Source of the DNA: Paraglaciecola arctica
GTDB taxonomy: Bacteria > Pseudomonadota > Gammaproteobacteria > Enterobacterales > Alteromonadaceae
DNA: 16,910 bases
Reading direction: 5' to 3'
Assembly: GCA_003232445.1 (NCBI GenBank)
Contig: QIJM01000342.1
Location: forward strand, 1 to 16,910
Part shown: positions 1 to 7,516 of the stretch, piece by piece
Position numbering within the stretch: the first letter of the stretch is position 1
How the letters are laid out: each line of letters starts with the position of its first letter
Notes under the pieces: generated by a model
The model's input: the letters and a program-made list of their open reading frames with translations, nothing else
Told to the model about the DNA's origin: nothing
Database searches by the model: none
Made by a program: the position numbers and the translations under genes

Positions 1-1035
1 GGCGCCCATACGTTGTAATTCTGGTACGTGCATAAAACGGTTTTCGAAGATATTTTCTGTGACTACCCCCGTGCCTTCTGCCACACAATTGAGGGCGACA
101 AATTGTGCCTGCATATCGGTAGGGAAGCCCGGATGGGGTGCAGTTATAATGTTAACACTTTTGGGTCTACAACCTTGCATGTCCAACTCTATCCAGTCCT
201 TACCGGTAGTGATTTTAGCCCCTGCCTTAGTTAACTTGTCCAGCACAGCATCCAGAGTCTCGGGTGCCGCTTGTTCACAGCGGATCTTGCCGCGCGTCAT
301 GGCAGCAGCAACCAAGAATGTGCCTGTTTCTATACGATCGGGCAGAACACGATAATGACTACCCTTGAGATTCTTTACGCCCTGAATACGGATCTTGTTT
401 GTACCTGCATCGCTGATTTTAGCCCCCATGCAATTTAGACAATTAGCTAAATCCACGATCTCAGGCTCTCGCGCCGCATTTCCTAAGATAGTTTCACCTT
501 CTGCCAAGGCCGCTGCCATCATCAGGTTCTCGGTGGCACCAACACTGACAATGTCCATCAAGATCGCGGCACCCTTTAGGCGACCTTCTACCTTGGCATG
601 TATATAACCATTGCGGACTTCAATTTTGGCACCCATTTGCTCCAGTCCACAGAGGTGAATATTGACCGGTCTGGCACCAATGGCGCAACCGCCTGGAAGG
701 GATACATTGGCCTCTCCGTATTTGGCCAGCAATGGCCCCAGCACCAAGATAGAAGCGCGCATAGTTTTTACTAATTCATAGGATGCGGTGGTGCTGCTTA
801 CCTTACTGGCATCGATTTTGAGCAGATGATCTTCGTCTCGGGAGGCGGTGGCACCCAGTTCTTTAAGTAAGGCTAAAGTGGTGTTGATATCTCTTAGTTC
901 AGGGACATTTTCAAAATAGCAGGGACTGTCAGCTAGTAGGCTGGTCATGAGTATGGGAAGGGCAGCATTTTTAGCCCCTGAAATATTTACAGAGCCAGCT
1001 AGGGGCTGACTCGCTTTGATTAACAATTTTTCCAT
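1..1035 (-). CDS. murA: MurA, UDP-N-acetylglucosamine 1-carboxyvinyltransferase (3' end cut by window edge)
   Basis: It transfers enolpyruvate from PEP to UDP-GlcNAc, the first committed cytoplasmic step of peptidoglycan synthesis. Translating the minus strand from the ATG at 1035-1033 gives 345 uninterrupted codons to base 1; the family is about 419 residues, so roughly 75 C-terminal residues lie outside. It begins MEKLLIKASQ and carries the SGAKNAALPI segment with Lys22/Asn23, and the PGGCAIGARP loop with catalytic Cys117. The Cys is the fosfomycin-sensitive form, not the Asp variant. LPDRIETGTF, FPTDMQAQF (catalytic-site Asp) and ENRFMHVPEL follow. All seen active-site residues are intact, so the gene looks functional. 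In gammaproteobacteria it normally follows ibaG; here only an ibaG relic remains, 18 bases upstream, so its promoter and operon context have changed. It could be a second murA copy carried with the cluster. Confidence 0.96.
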   Translation of the reverse strand, partial: MEKLLIKASQPLAGSVNISGAKNAALPILMTSLLADSPCYFENVPELRDINTTLALLKELGATASRDEDHLLKIDASKVSSTTASYELVKTMRASILVLGPLLAKYGEANVSLPGGCAIGARPVNIHLCGLEQMGAKIEVRNGYIHAKVEGRLKGAAILMDIVSVGATENLMMAAALAEGETILGNAAREPEIVDLANCLNCMGAKISDAGTNKIRIQGVKNLKGSHYRVLPDRIETGTFLVAAAMTRGKIRCEQAAPETLDAVLDKLTKAGAKITTGKDWIELDMQGCRPKSVNIITAPHPGFPTDMQAQFVALNCVAEGTGVVTENIFENRFMHVPELQRMGA

Positions 1036-1053
1036 GTGTAAACTCTAGGGCAA

Positions 1054-1206
1054 CTATTTGGGAAGGTTGAAGCGTTTTTCACGCTGCCAATGCTGATATG
1101 GACAACTACCCATAGTCAGGATATGCATGTTGCCATCGGCAATCTTATAATTCAATGGTGTGTATACCATTTATTGCTTTTTACCACGGCTAATAACGTC
1201 GAATTG
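1054..1206 (-). pseudogene. ibaG: Relic of ibaG (BolA-family protein), C-terminal half with nonsense codon
   Basis: On the minus strand, the frame ending at the TAG at 1056-1054 reads FDVISRGKKQ*MVYTPL, then NYKIADGNMH and ending REKRFNLPK. From memory, E. coli IbaG reads FDGMSRVKKQQTVYGPL, then IADNRIHA and WARDRKLNGF. The match is ungapped from the Phe to near the C-terminus, including the 15-residue spacing between IAD and the conserved Trp. The Gln after KKQ has become TAA (1174-1172 on the minus strand). The N-terminal ~35 residues are not recognisable and a further in-frame stop lies upstream. The relic ends 18 bases before murA, the normal ibaG position. A 38-codon ORF starting at the Met after the stop could still be translated but lacks half the BolA fold. 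Confidence 0.8.
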
Positions 1207-1210
1207 ACTA

Positions 1211-1248
1211 CTTACTTGTTATGACACAAGGTTAATCTTACTTGTTAT
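1211..1248. repeat. 12-bp direct repeat cttacttgttat, two copies
   Basis: The word cttacttgttat occurs at 1211-1222 and 1237-1248, 26 bases apart, between the ibaG relic and the D-lactate dehydrogenase start. It lies in the expected promoter/operator zone of the 1294 gene. It might be a tandem regulator site or a duplication left by the rearrangement that destroyed ibaG. Only the repeat itself is seen. Confidence 0.5.
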
Positions 1249-1293
1249 ACCAATAATGTGTACCCTTAGTTTATAAAGCGTTAATAATCAAAC

Positions 1294-4218
1294 ATGATGA
1301 TGTCGACTCAGATCTCAGTATTTACAAAAGCAGTAGCTCAATTTTTAAAGCCGGAAGGTGTCATTACTGAATATAGTAAACGCTATGCCTACGGAACAGA
1401 CGCGAGCTTTTATCAGCTAACACCGCAACTGGTGTTGATTGTTAAGAATAGCAGTCAATTAATTCAAATTGTTAAGCTTGCCAATACACACCAGGTAGCC
1501 ATTACCTTTCGCGCTGCAGGTACGAGCTTGTCTGGTCAGGCAGTCACTGATTCCGTTCTTATCATGTTGTCAGAAGATTGGGTCGACTTCCATATACATG
1601 AGCAAGGTCTTAAAATCACCTTACAATCAGGGATTATCGGTGCAAAAGCTAATCAGTTACTGAAGCCTTACGGACGTAAAATTGGTCCTGATCCCGCTTC
1701 TATAAACAGCTGTAAAATCGGTGGCATTGCTGCCAACAACTCATCAGGTATGTGTTGTGGTGTACAACAAAATAGTTATCACACAGTATCAGATATGACG
1801 ATTATCTTTGCCGATGGTACTGAATTAAATACCGCCTGTGAGCAAAGTTGTGGATCTTTTTTATCGAGTCATCAAACCTTAATTGAACGGTTATTAGCGC
1901 TGTCAGCAAGCCTCAACAACAATAATGAGCTTAAACAAAAAGTTATCCAAAAGTATCGATTAAAAAATACCACAGGGTATGGCATTAATGCGTTAATCGA
2001 CTTTACTGATCCAATAGACATGATCAAACATCTGATGATTGGGTCTGAGGGGACGTTAGGGTTTATCGCTGATATTACCTTTCATACAGTCGAAGATAAT
2101 CCATTTAAAAGTACCGGTTTTTTTATTTTTGACAGCACTAAGCTTGCTTGTCAGCTAGTTGAACAATTAGTTGATCTTGATGTGAATGCCGTAGAGTTAC
2201 TAGATAAACGTGCACTCATGTCAGTGGCAGAACATGACATTATGCCCAAAGGTATAGATGAATTACCCGTTGATTCTGTGGCTCTATTAATAGAAATTCA
2301 AGCGCCAAGTTCATCGTTATTAACTGATAAAGTTCAACGTGTTACCCAGAAAATTGAAACGTTTGACCAAGCATTGTTAGCGCAAATTGCTTTTGATACC
2401 GACTCGCTGCGTAATCAAGCATTGTGGAATATTCGTAAAGGCACCTTTCCTGCTGTAGGGGCAATGCGAGAGCCAGGCACAACGGTGATAATTGAAGATG
2501 TTGCATTCCCACTCGCTTCGCTTGCCACAGGCATTGCTGAATTACATAAATTATTTCAACAATTTGGCTATCGAGAAACGATTATTTTTGGTCATGCTTT
2601 AGCAGGTAATTTACATTTTGTTTTTACACAAGCATTTGATACTGATGAAAAAATCAAGAAATATGATGCATTTATGGTGGCAGTTGCTAACCTTGTTGCT
2701 GTGCAATTAAGTGGCTCACTTAAAGCAGAACATGGCACGGGTCGAAATATGGCGCCGTTTGTCGAACTCGAATGGGGGGCAGATGCATATCAAATAATGA
2801 AGGCGCTCAAATTAGTATTTGATCCTAATAATATTCTTAACCCTGGCGTGATCATTAATGATGATAATAAAGCGCATATTAGGGATCTTAAAGTCATGCC
2901 GGCCACGCATGACATTATAGATACATGCATCGAGTGTGGTTTTTGTGAATCAGTGTGTCCATCTCAAGGGTTTACCTACACTCCTCGTCAAAGAATTAGT
3001 GTGCGTCGGCGAATGGAACATTTAAAACATACAATAAGTGAGACTGAGGCGAGTACCGAAGAAAAAGACGCCTTGACTGAGCTAAAAGACCAGTATCAAC
3101 AGCTGCAACATGACTATCAGTTTTTAGGCATTGATAGTTGCGCTGCAACGGGTCTGTGTGAAATGCAATGCCCTGTCGGAATTAATACGGGGGATTTCAT
3201 TAAGGCGTTACGTAAAGAAAATCACCAGCGTTCAACGATTAAAAAACAACTGGCTAATGTGAGTGCAAAACATTTATCCACAGTGACAAAAATAACCAGT
3301 TTGGGTTTGAATGCTGTCAGTAAAGGAAAATCACTTGTTGGCGTGTCGTCTATAACTAAAGGCTTTCAAGTCTTGAATAAGTTAACCGCTGGTTATGTTC
3401 CGCTTTATTTTTCTAGTTGGCCCAAAGGCGAGGGAGAACTCAAAACAGGGTTTTATCCATCTCCTCATCCAAAGGGGATACATAATACCAAAGATAACAG
3501 AGTCATCTATTTTCCTGCCTGCGCTGGCAGAGTATTTGCTCCGACTACTGGACGTAACGCTAAGTCCTTGCCACAAGTGGTAGTTTCGGTCTTAAACAAG
3601 GCAGGCTTTGACGTTCTCATTCCATCTCAAAGTGCATCATTATGTTGTGGTATGGCATTTTCTAGTAAAGGAGATGAAAAAAATGCCACTGAGAAATTAA
3701 GCCAAACACATGATGCTTTCTTACACTACAGCGAAAATGGAAAATACCCCATTATCACAGATGCAAGTTCATGCGCTCTGCCATTAAAGCAAGGTGATCA
3801 TGGCTTAACCATTTACGAATCTGCGGAATTTGTCAGTGAATTTATTTTGTCTCATTTGGAAATTAATTCAAAAAAAGACCATGTTATGTTGCATGTTACT
3901 TGTAGCAGTAAGCGCGGTAATATCGAGCATCAATTGGTCAATATTGCTCATCATTGTGCTCAGCAGGTGGAGATCCCCGCAGACATTTCGTGTTGTGGTT
4001 TTGCCGGCGATAAAGGCTTTTATCAACCTGAATTAAACCAACACGCATTAAGACATTTAAAAAAGCAACGCCCAGATGATTGCAGTGTTGGGTATAGCAA
4101 TAATAGAAGTTGTGAAATAGGGTTAACCCGTTACAGCGAAATCCCCTACCAGTCAATTTTGTATTTGCTTGATGAAGTGAGCAAGCCTAAGTCAATTGGC
4201 ACAAAGTTATCGACATGA
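1294..4218 (+). CDS. dld-II: FAD/Fe-S D-lactate dehydrogenase, Dld-II type
   Basis: Predicted membrane-associated flavoprotein that oxidises D-lactate to pyruvate and passes electrons to the respiratory chain. The order of domains is: PCMH-type FAD-binding domain (about residues 20-250; TFRAAGTSLSGQAVTDS, KIGPDPASINSCKIGGIAAN), FAD-oxidase C-terminal domain (about 270-530; FGHALAGNLHF, KAEHGTGRNMAPFVE), two 4Fe-4S motifs (Cys545/548/551/555 and Cys616/622/626), and a cysteine-rich CCG domain pair (Cys784-785 and Cys900-901). At 974 residues it matches the single-chain Shewanella Dld-II layout rather than the short E. coli Dld. The YdiJ-like D-2-hydroxyglutarate dehydrogenases share this architecture, so substrate is not proven by sequence. 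The nearby MurQ, which liberates D-lactate, strongly favours lactate. The protein starts with three Met codons (1294, 1297, 1300); no strong ribosome site discriminates them. It is the first gene of the plus-strand run, 172 bases before the NhaC gene. Confidence 0.85.
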   Translation: MMMSTQISVFTKAVAQFLKPEGVITEYSKRYAYGTDASFYQLTPQLVLIVKNSSQLIQIVKLANTHQVAITFRAAGTSLSGQAVTDSVLIMLSEDWVDFHIHEQGLKITLQSGIIGAKANQLLKPYGRKIGPDPASINSCKIGGIAANNSSGMCCGVQQNSYHTVSDMTIIFADGTELNTACEQSCGSFLSSHQTLIERLLALSASLNNNNELKQKVIQKYRLKNTTGYGINALIDFTDPIDMIKHLMIGSEGTLGFIADITFHTVEDNPFKSTGFFIFDSTKLACQLVEQLVDLDVNAVELLDKRALMSVAEHDIMPKGIDELPVDSVALLIEIQAPSSSLLTDKVQRVTQKIETFDQALLAQIAFDTDSLRNQALWNIRKGTFPAVGAMREPGTTVIIEDVAFPLASLATGIAELHKLFQQFGYRETIIFGHALAGNLHFVFTQAFDTDEKIKKYDAFMVAVANLVAVQLSGSLKAEHGTGRNMAPFVELEWGADAYQIMKALKLVFDPNNILNPGVIINDDNKAHIRDLKVMPATHDIIDTCIECGFCESVCPSQGFTYTPRQRISVRRRMEHLKHTISETEASTEEKDALTELKDQYQQLQHDYQFLGIDSCAATGLCEMQCPVGINTGDFIKALRKENHQRSTIKKQLANVSAKHLSTVTKITSLGLNAVSKGKSLVGVSSITKGFQVLNKLTAGYVPLYFSSWPKGEGELKTGFYPSPHPKGIHNTKDNRVIYFPACAGRVFAPTTGRNAKSLPQVVVSVLNKAGFDVLIPSQSASLCCGMAFSSKGDEKNATEKLSQTHDAFLHYSENGKYPIITDASSCALPLKQGDHGLTIYESAEFVSEFILSHLEINSKKDHVMLHVTCSSKRGNIEHQLVNIAHHCAQQVEIPADISCCGFAGDKGFYQPELNQHALRHLKKQRPDDCSVGYSNNRSCEIGLTRYSEIPYQSILYLLDEVSKPKSIGTKLST

Positions 4219-4390
4219 TACTTGAAAATTACTAGTATGTTTTGCTGGTGGAATAATTTATTTCATTTTTGCTGGCGGAAAGTGTTGGCATTATTGTAGG
4301 AATGATTTTCACCCGCATTAGCATACATGCAAGGCTCAAATACATGACTAATAATAACAAGCATTAAACTGCACTAAAACAGGAATAAAA
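4219..4390. other. Intergenic region with a 14-bp direct repeat
   Basis: This 172-base gap before the NhaC gene holds no credible ORF. It contains two copies of ttttgctggyggaa, at 4240-4253 (ggt form) and 4267-4280 (ggc form), 27 bases apart, followed by gcattattg at 4288-4296. The latter resembles words upstream of the 1294 and 7517 genes. No terminator hairpin was recognised after the dehydrogenase. A ribosome site AGGA lies at 4381-4384, six bases before the ATG at 4391. Confidence 0.4.
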
Positions 4391-5767
4391 ATGGATATCT
4401 ATTCAATCATCCCCCCCATAGTCGCTATTGTGGTGGTTTTTTGGAAAAAAGAGGTCATCCTCGCGTTATTTTTGGCTATTTTGAGCGCCGAATTTATCAG
4501 CCTATTTACGACACCAGACACATCATTGTGGCTTACACCAATCAATACCATAGAACAAATTGTCAGTGTAGTCAGTAGTCCCGGTAATGCACGGATCTTA
4601 CTTTTTAGCTTATTGGTCGGTGCTTTATTGGCTTTTATCAGAGACTCAGGCGGCGTGGCAGCAACGGTTAACTTATTGGTTAGCCGAGGCATAGGAAAAA
4701 GTAAAAGACAGGTGGGTGCACTCACCATGTTTACTGGCGTTGCGGTGTTTATTGAATCAAATTTAAGTGTGTTGACTGCGGGTATTTTGGCCCGTGGTCT
4801 ATTTGATAAATACAAAATGAGTCGTGCACGCTTGGCTTATATTATCGACAGTACCAGTGCGCCTGTGTGTATTTTAATACTGCTCAATGGCTGGGGAGCC
4901 TTAGTCTTAGGTTTGCTCAGCAATTATGAATTAGCTGAAACGCCGGTCAGTATATTATGGGGCACACTTCCTCTGAATTTTTACGCCATCATTACTTTAT
5001 TAGTGGTTGCCTATACCATTGCTAAAGACAAAGTACATGGGCCGATGCGAGAAGCAGAGAAAGAATGTAAAACATCAAGCCACGAACTGGAAAGCGCTGC
5101 GCCGACAAAAGCGCGTTTTATGTTGCTGCCTTTGGCTGTCATGATCTTCGGTATGATAGCCTTTATGTTGTGGACTGGGCAGGGTAACTTGATTCAAGGC
5201 AGTGGCACCAAATCCGTGCTTTACTCAACTTTCCTAGCCTGTGTTGTCGCCTATTTATTATTGGTTTGGCACAAACGCTTCACCCATCACGAAGTCGTAC
5301 AGTTAGGCTTTAAAGGCATTGGTGAATTATTGCCCGTTGTCACTATTGTATTATTATCACTGACTTTAGGTGCCAGCTTAAAAAGCTTAGGTACCGGTGT
5401 GTTTATCGCAGGGCTGGTTGGTGACTATTTACCTTTAATTTTGGTTGTCCCAATATTATTTATTGCGGGGGGTATTATGTCGTTTTCCACAGGTACGTCT
5501 TGGGGAACGTTCGCTATTTTGGTTCCTATCGGTGTGCCGTTAATACAAACTTTAGGTTTACCGCCTTCCTTGGTTATCGCTGCGATACTTGGAGGGGGTG
5601 TATTTGGTGATCATTGTTCCCCAATTTCTGATACTACCGCTATTTCTTCGATAGCAGCAGGATGCGATCTGCTCACTCACGTTAAAACACAAATGCCTTA
5701 TGCTTTGTTTGGCGGGGGCTTGAGTATCATTGCTTACATAATAGCCAGCTACGTGATGATAAGCTAA
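4391..5767 (+). CDS. NhaC-family Na+/H+ (or Na+/lactate) antiporter
   Basis: A 458-residue polytopic inner-membrane protein with about ten to twelve hydrophobic segments and no signal peptide. The C-terminal GDHCSPISDTTAIS block (Gly406 onward) and STGTSWGTFA are hallmarks of the NhaC superfamily, which includes Na+/H+ exchangers and the B. subtilis malate-2H+/Na+-lactate antiporter MleN. It lies between a D-lactate dehydrogenase and a sodium symporter. Two roles fit: restoring the sodium gradient used by the downstream symporter, or moving D-lactate across the membrane. Sequence alone does not decide. A good ribosome site (AGGA, six bases before ATG) supports this start. It is 101 bases upstream of the symporter gene and likely co-transcribed. 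Confidence 0.88.
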   Translation: MDIYSIIPPIVAIVVVFWKKEVILALFLAILSAEFISLFTTPDTSLWLTPINTIEQIVSVVSSPGNARILLFSLLVGALLAFIRDSGGVAATVNLLVSRGIGKSKRQVGALTMFTGVAVFIESNLSVLTAGILARGLFDKYKMSRARLAYIIDSTSAPVCILILLNGWGALVLGLLSNYELAETPVSILWGTLPLNFYAIITLLVVAYTIAKDKVHGPMREAEKECKTSSHELESAAPTKARFMLLPLAVMIFGMIAFMLWTGQGNLIQGSGTKSVLYSTFLACVVAYLLLVWHKRFTHHEVVQLGFKGIGELLPVVTIVLLSLTLGASLKSLGTGVFIAGLVGDYLPLILVVPILFIAGGIMSFSTGTSWGTFAILVPIGVPLIQTLGLPPSLVIAAILGGGVFGDHCSPISDTTAISSIAAGCDLLTHVKTQMPYALFGGGLSIIAYIIASYVMIS

Positions 5768-5804
5768 GCCGCAGTCCGCTTAATAATAAATTTTTATTTC
5801 TTTG

Positions 5805-5844
5805 TATACAATAATTAACGAATAATATATTCTTAATTTATTCG
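5805..5844. promoter_or_regulatory. Candidate regulatory elements upstream of the symporter gene
   Basis: The 101-base gap before 5869 is very AT-rich. It holds tatacaataat at about 5806-5816, one base short of tataccaataat upstream of the 1294 gene. It also holds an inverted repeat with 7-base arms, cgaataa (5819-5825) and ttattcg (5838-5844), with a 12-base spacer. The word aataataaat at 5782-5791 also occurs in the large palindrome at 13724-13755. These could be operator halves for the MurR-like regulator; this is inference from position and AT-rich similarity only. Confidence 0.3.
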
Positions 5845-5868
5845 AAATAAGAAATAAACGAGAACCCT

Positions 5869-7449
5869 ATGTTAGAACAATACACGGGCTTAGATTGGCT
5901 GGTATTTGCCATCTATGGCTTAGTGTTATTAGGTTCTGGTTGGTTTTTTAGTCGCAAATCGGCTAACAGCCAAGATTACTTTCTGGGTGGAAATTCAATG
6001 CCAGTTTGGGTTGTCGCCATTTCAGTACTGGCAACATCTCAATCTGCCGCCACCTTTTTAGGTGGCCCTGATCAAGGTTATCGTGGCGATTTTTCCTATC
6101 TCAGTTCAAATATAGGTGCCTTTATCGCAGCACTATTTGTATCTTATTTTCTTATTCCACGTTTTTACCAACTCAATGTCTACACCGTCTACGAATTATT
6201 GGAAAAACGCTTTGGCACGAAAGCCAAACAGTATTCCGGATTAATGTATTTATTTGGCCGAGTGTTTGCCAGTGGCGCGCGTTTATATATGGCAGCTATT
6301 GCCATTTCGATGATTCTATTTGGCGATATCGCCGCCATGAATGTTGTTATCGCGGTATTAATTATTTCAAGTTGTGGATTGTTATATACGGTTTATGGCG
6401 GTATTCGTTCTGTCATTTATAGCGATGTATTACAATGTGCAATCTACGTGGGCGCCGCTATGGCCGTGGTATATTTTCTTTATGCGGCTATACCCGCTGA
6501 TTTCAGCACTATTTTGCAAGCCTTATCCGAACCCGGCTCAGGGGCAGAGTCTAAACTCACGTTTTTTCATTTTGATCTCGATTTTAGCTCTAAGGGCGTA
6601 TTTAATTTCTGGTCTGTAATTACCGGTTTTGTGCTGCTCAATATTGCTGCTTTTGGTTTAGATCAAGATATGACGCAACGGGTACTGACTTGCAAAAACG
6701 CGCGTGAGGGTAGCAAGGCCATGTTGTACTCAGTCATCATGGTCATTCCGGTGATGCTGATATTTATCTCCATCGGCTTATTATTGTTTATATTTTATGA
6801 TCGCCCAGACATCATGAACAACGGTTTAGCCAATGCAGTGGTGCCAAATTTTAAAGGCGAGTCAGTCACCATCTTTATGTATTATGTCCTAAATGAAATA
6901 CCTGCGGGCGTAAAAGCCCTTGTGACTGTGGGCATTATCGCTGCGGCATTATCGACCTTAAACTCAGGGTTAAATTCGATGTCGTCGGTTATGGTGCAAG
7001 ATTTATATCGACCTTGGTTACTGCGTCGTAAACATATGGTGAGTGAACTTCATTTTGTAAAAGCCGGTAGAATGGGCATGTGTGTGGTTGCGCTTGCGCT
7101 AAGTGCCATGGCTTGTTTGTGTTATTTCTGGCAACAACATTCGGATATGCCACTGTTGCAATTTGCTCTTAGTGTGATGGTATTTTCTTATAGCGGTTTA
7201 TTGGGGGTCTATTTTACGGTGCTATTCACCCAACGGGGCAATCAAAAAACAGTATTAGCTGCATTAGCGGGTGGGTTTATGCTCACGTTATTTTTTCAAC
7301 CTTATGTAATGGCACTCATTTTACCCAAGACATGGCTGTTTGATCTCGGTTTCACTTGGCAGTTATGTATTGGCAGTGCAGTCGCCTTTTTGATTTGTAG
7401 TAGTGGGACAAGCCAAACCAGTCAAGCAGAAATAGTACAAGATAACTAA
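5869..7449 (+). CDS. Sodium:solute symporter (SSS family), candidate MurNAc/amino-sugar importer
   Basis: A 526-residue inner-membrane Na+-coupled transporter with about thirteen hydrophobic segments, the usual SSS/SLC5 size. Family marks are the N-terminal LDWLVFAIYG and SQDYFLGG segments, ATSQSAATFLGGP, GGIRSVIYSDVLQ from residue 177, and ALSTLNSGLNSMSS from residue 360, where the Ser pair normally contributes to the Na2 site. SSS proteins carry sugars, amino acids or organic acids. Placement 67 bases upstream of murQ and near two amino-sugar exo-glycosidases suggests MurNAc or a GlcNAc-MurNAc fragment as substrate. Unlike the PTS carrier MurP it does not phosphorylate its cargo. A GAGA ribosome site precedes the ATG by about seven bases. 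D-lactate is a less likely alternative substrate. Confidence 0.9.
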   Translation: MLEQYTGLDWLVFAIYGLVLLGSGWFFSRKSANSQDYFLGGNSMPVWVVAISVLATSQSAATFLGGPDQGYRGDFSYLSSNIGAFIAALFVSYFLIPRFYQLNVYTVYELLEKRFGTKAKQYSGLMYLFGRVFASGARLYMAAIAISMILFGDIAAMNVVIAVLIISSCGLLYTVYGGIRSVIYSDVLQCAIYVGAAMAVVYFLYAAIPADFSTILQALSEPGSGAESKLTFFHFDLDFSSKGVFNFWSVITGFVLLNIAAFGLDQDMTQRVLTCKNAREGSKAMLYSVIMVIPVMLIFISIGLLLFIFYDRPDIMNNGLANAVVPNFKGESVTIFMYYVLNEIPAGVKALVTVGIIAAALSTLNSGLNSMSSVMVQDLYRPWLLRRKHMVSELHFVKAGRMGMCVVALALSAMACLCYFWQQHSDMPLLQFALSVMVFSYSGLLGVYFTVLFTQRGNQKTVLAALAGGFMLTLFFQPYVMALILPKTWLFDLGFTWQLCIGSAVAFLICSSGTSQTSQAEIVQDN

Positions 7450-7454
7450 CGCAA

Positions 7455-7479
7455 ATTGGTATATAAAACACCAATAATG
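7455..7479. promoter_or_regulatory. Inverted repeat upstream of murQ (candidate MurR operator)
   Basis: The arms attggt (7455-7460) and accaat (7470-7475) form a perfect 6-base inverted repeat with a 9-base AT-rich spacer, six bases after the symporter stop and about 40 bases before murQ. The left part attggtata is the reverse complement of tataccaat upstream of the 1294 gene, and the right part accaataatg is identical to 1249-1258. An RpiR-type repressor encoded nearby makes an operator plausible. A role as a weak processing or attenuation hairpin is also possible. Confidence 0.4.
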
Positions 7480-7516
7480 CTTACGTATATTAATTAAAAA
7501 GAAATGTGAATATAAC

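Noticed and set aside
28..607. Three plus-strand open frames at the left edge
   Set aside because: They lie antisense to murA, whose minus-strand translation matches the family throughout; the plus frames show no recognisable protein features.
1294..4218. Glycolate oxidase GlcD/GlcF fusion
   Set aside because: The order and motifs are similar, but the single-chain length and two 4Fe-4S plus CCG layout fit Dld-II/YdiJ proteins better, and the MurQ context favours D-lactate.
4399..4815. 138-codon minus-strand open frame within the NhaC gene
   Set aside because: It is antisense to a well-supported transporter and its sequence looks like a mirror of hydrophobic codons, with no ribosome site or family motif.
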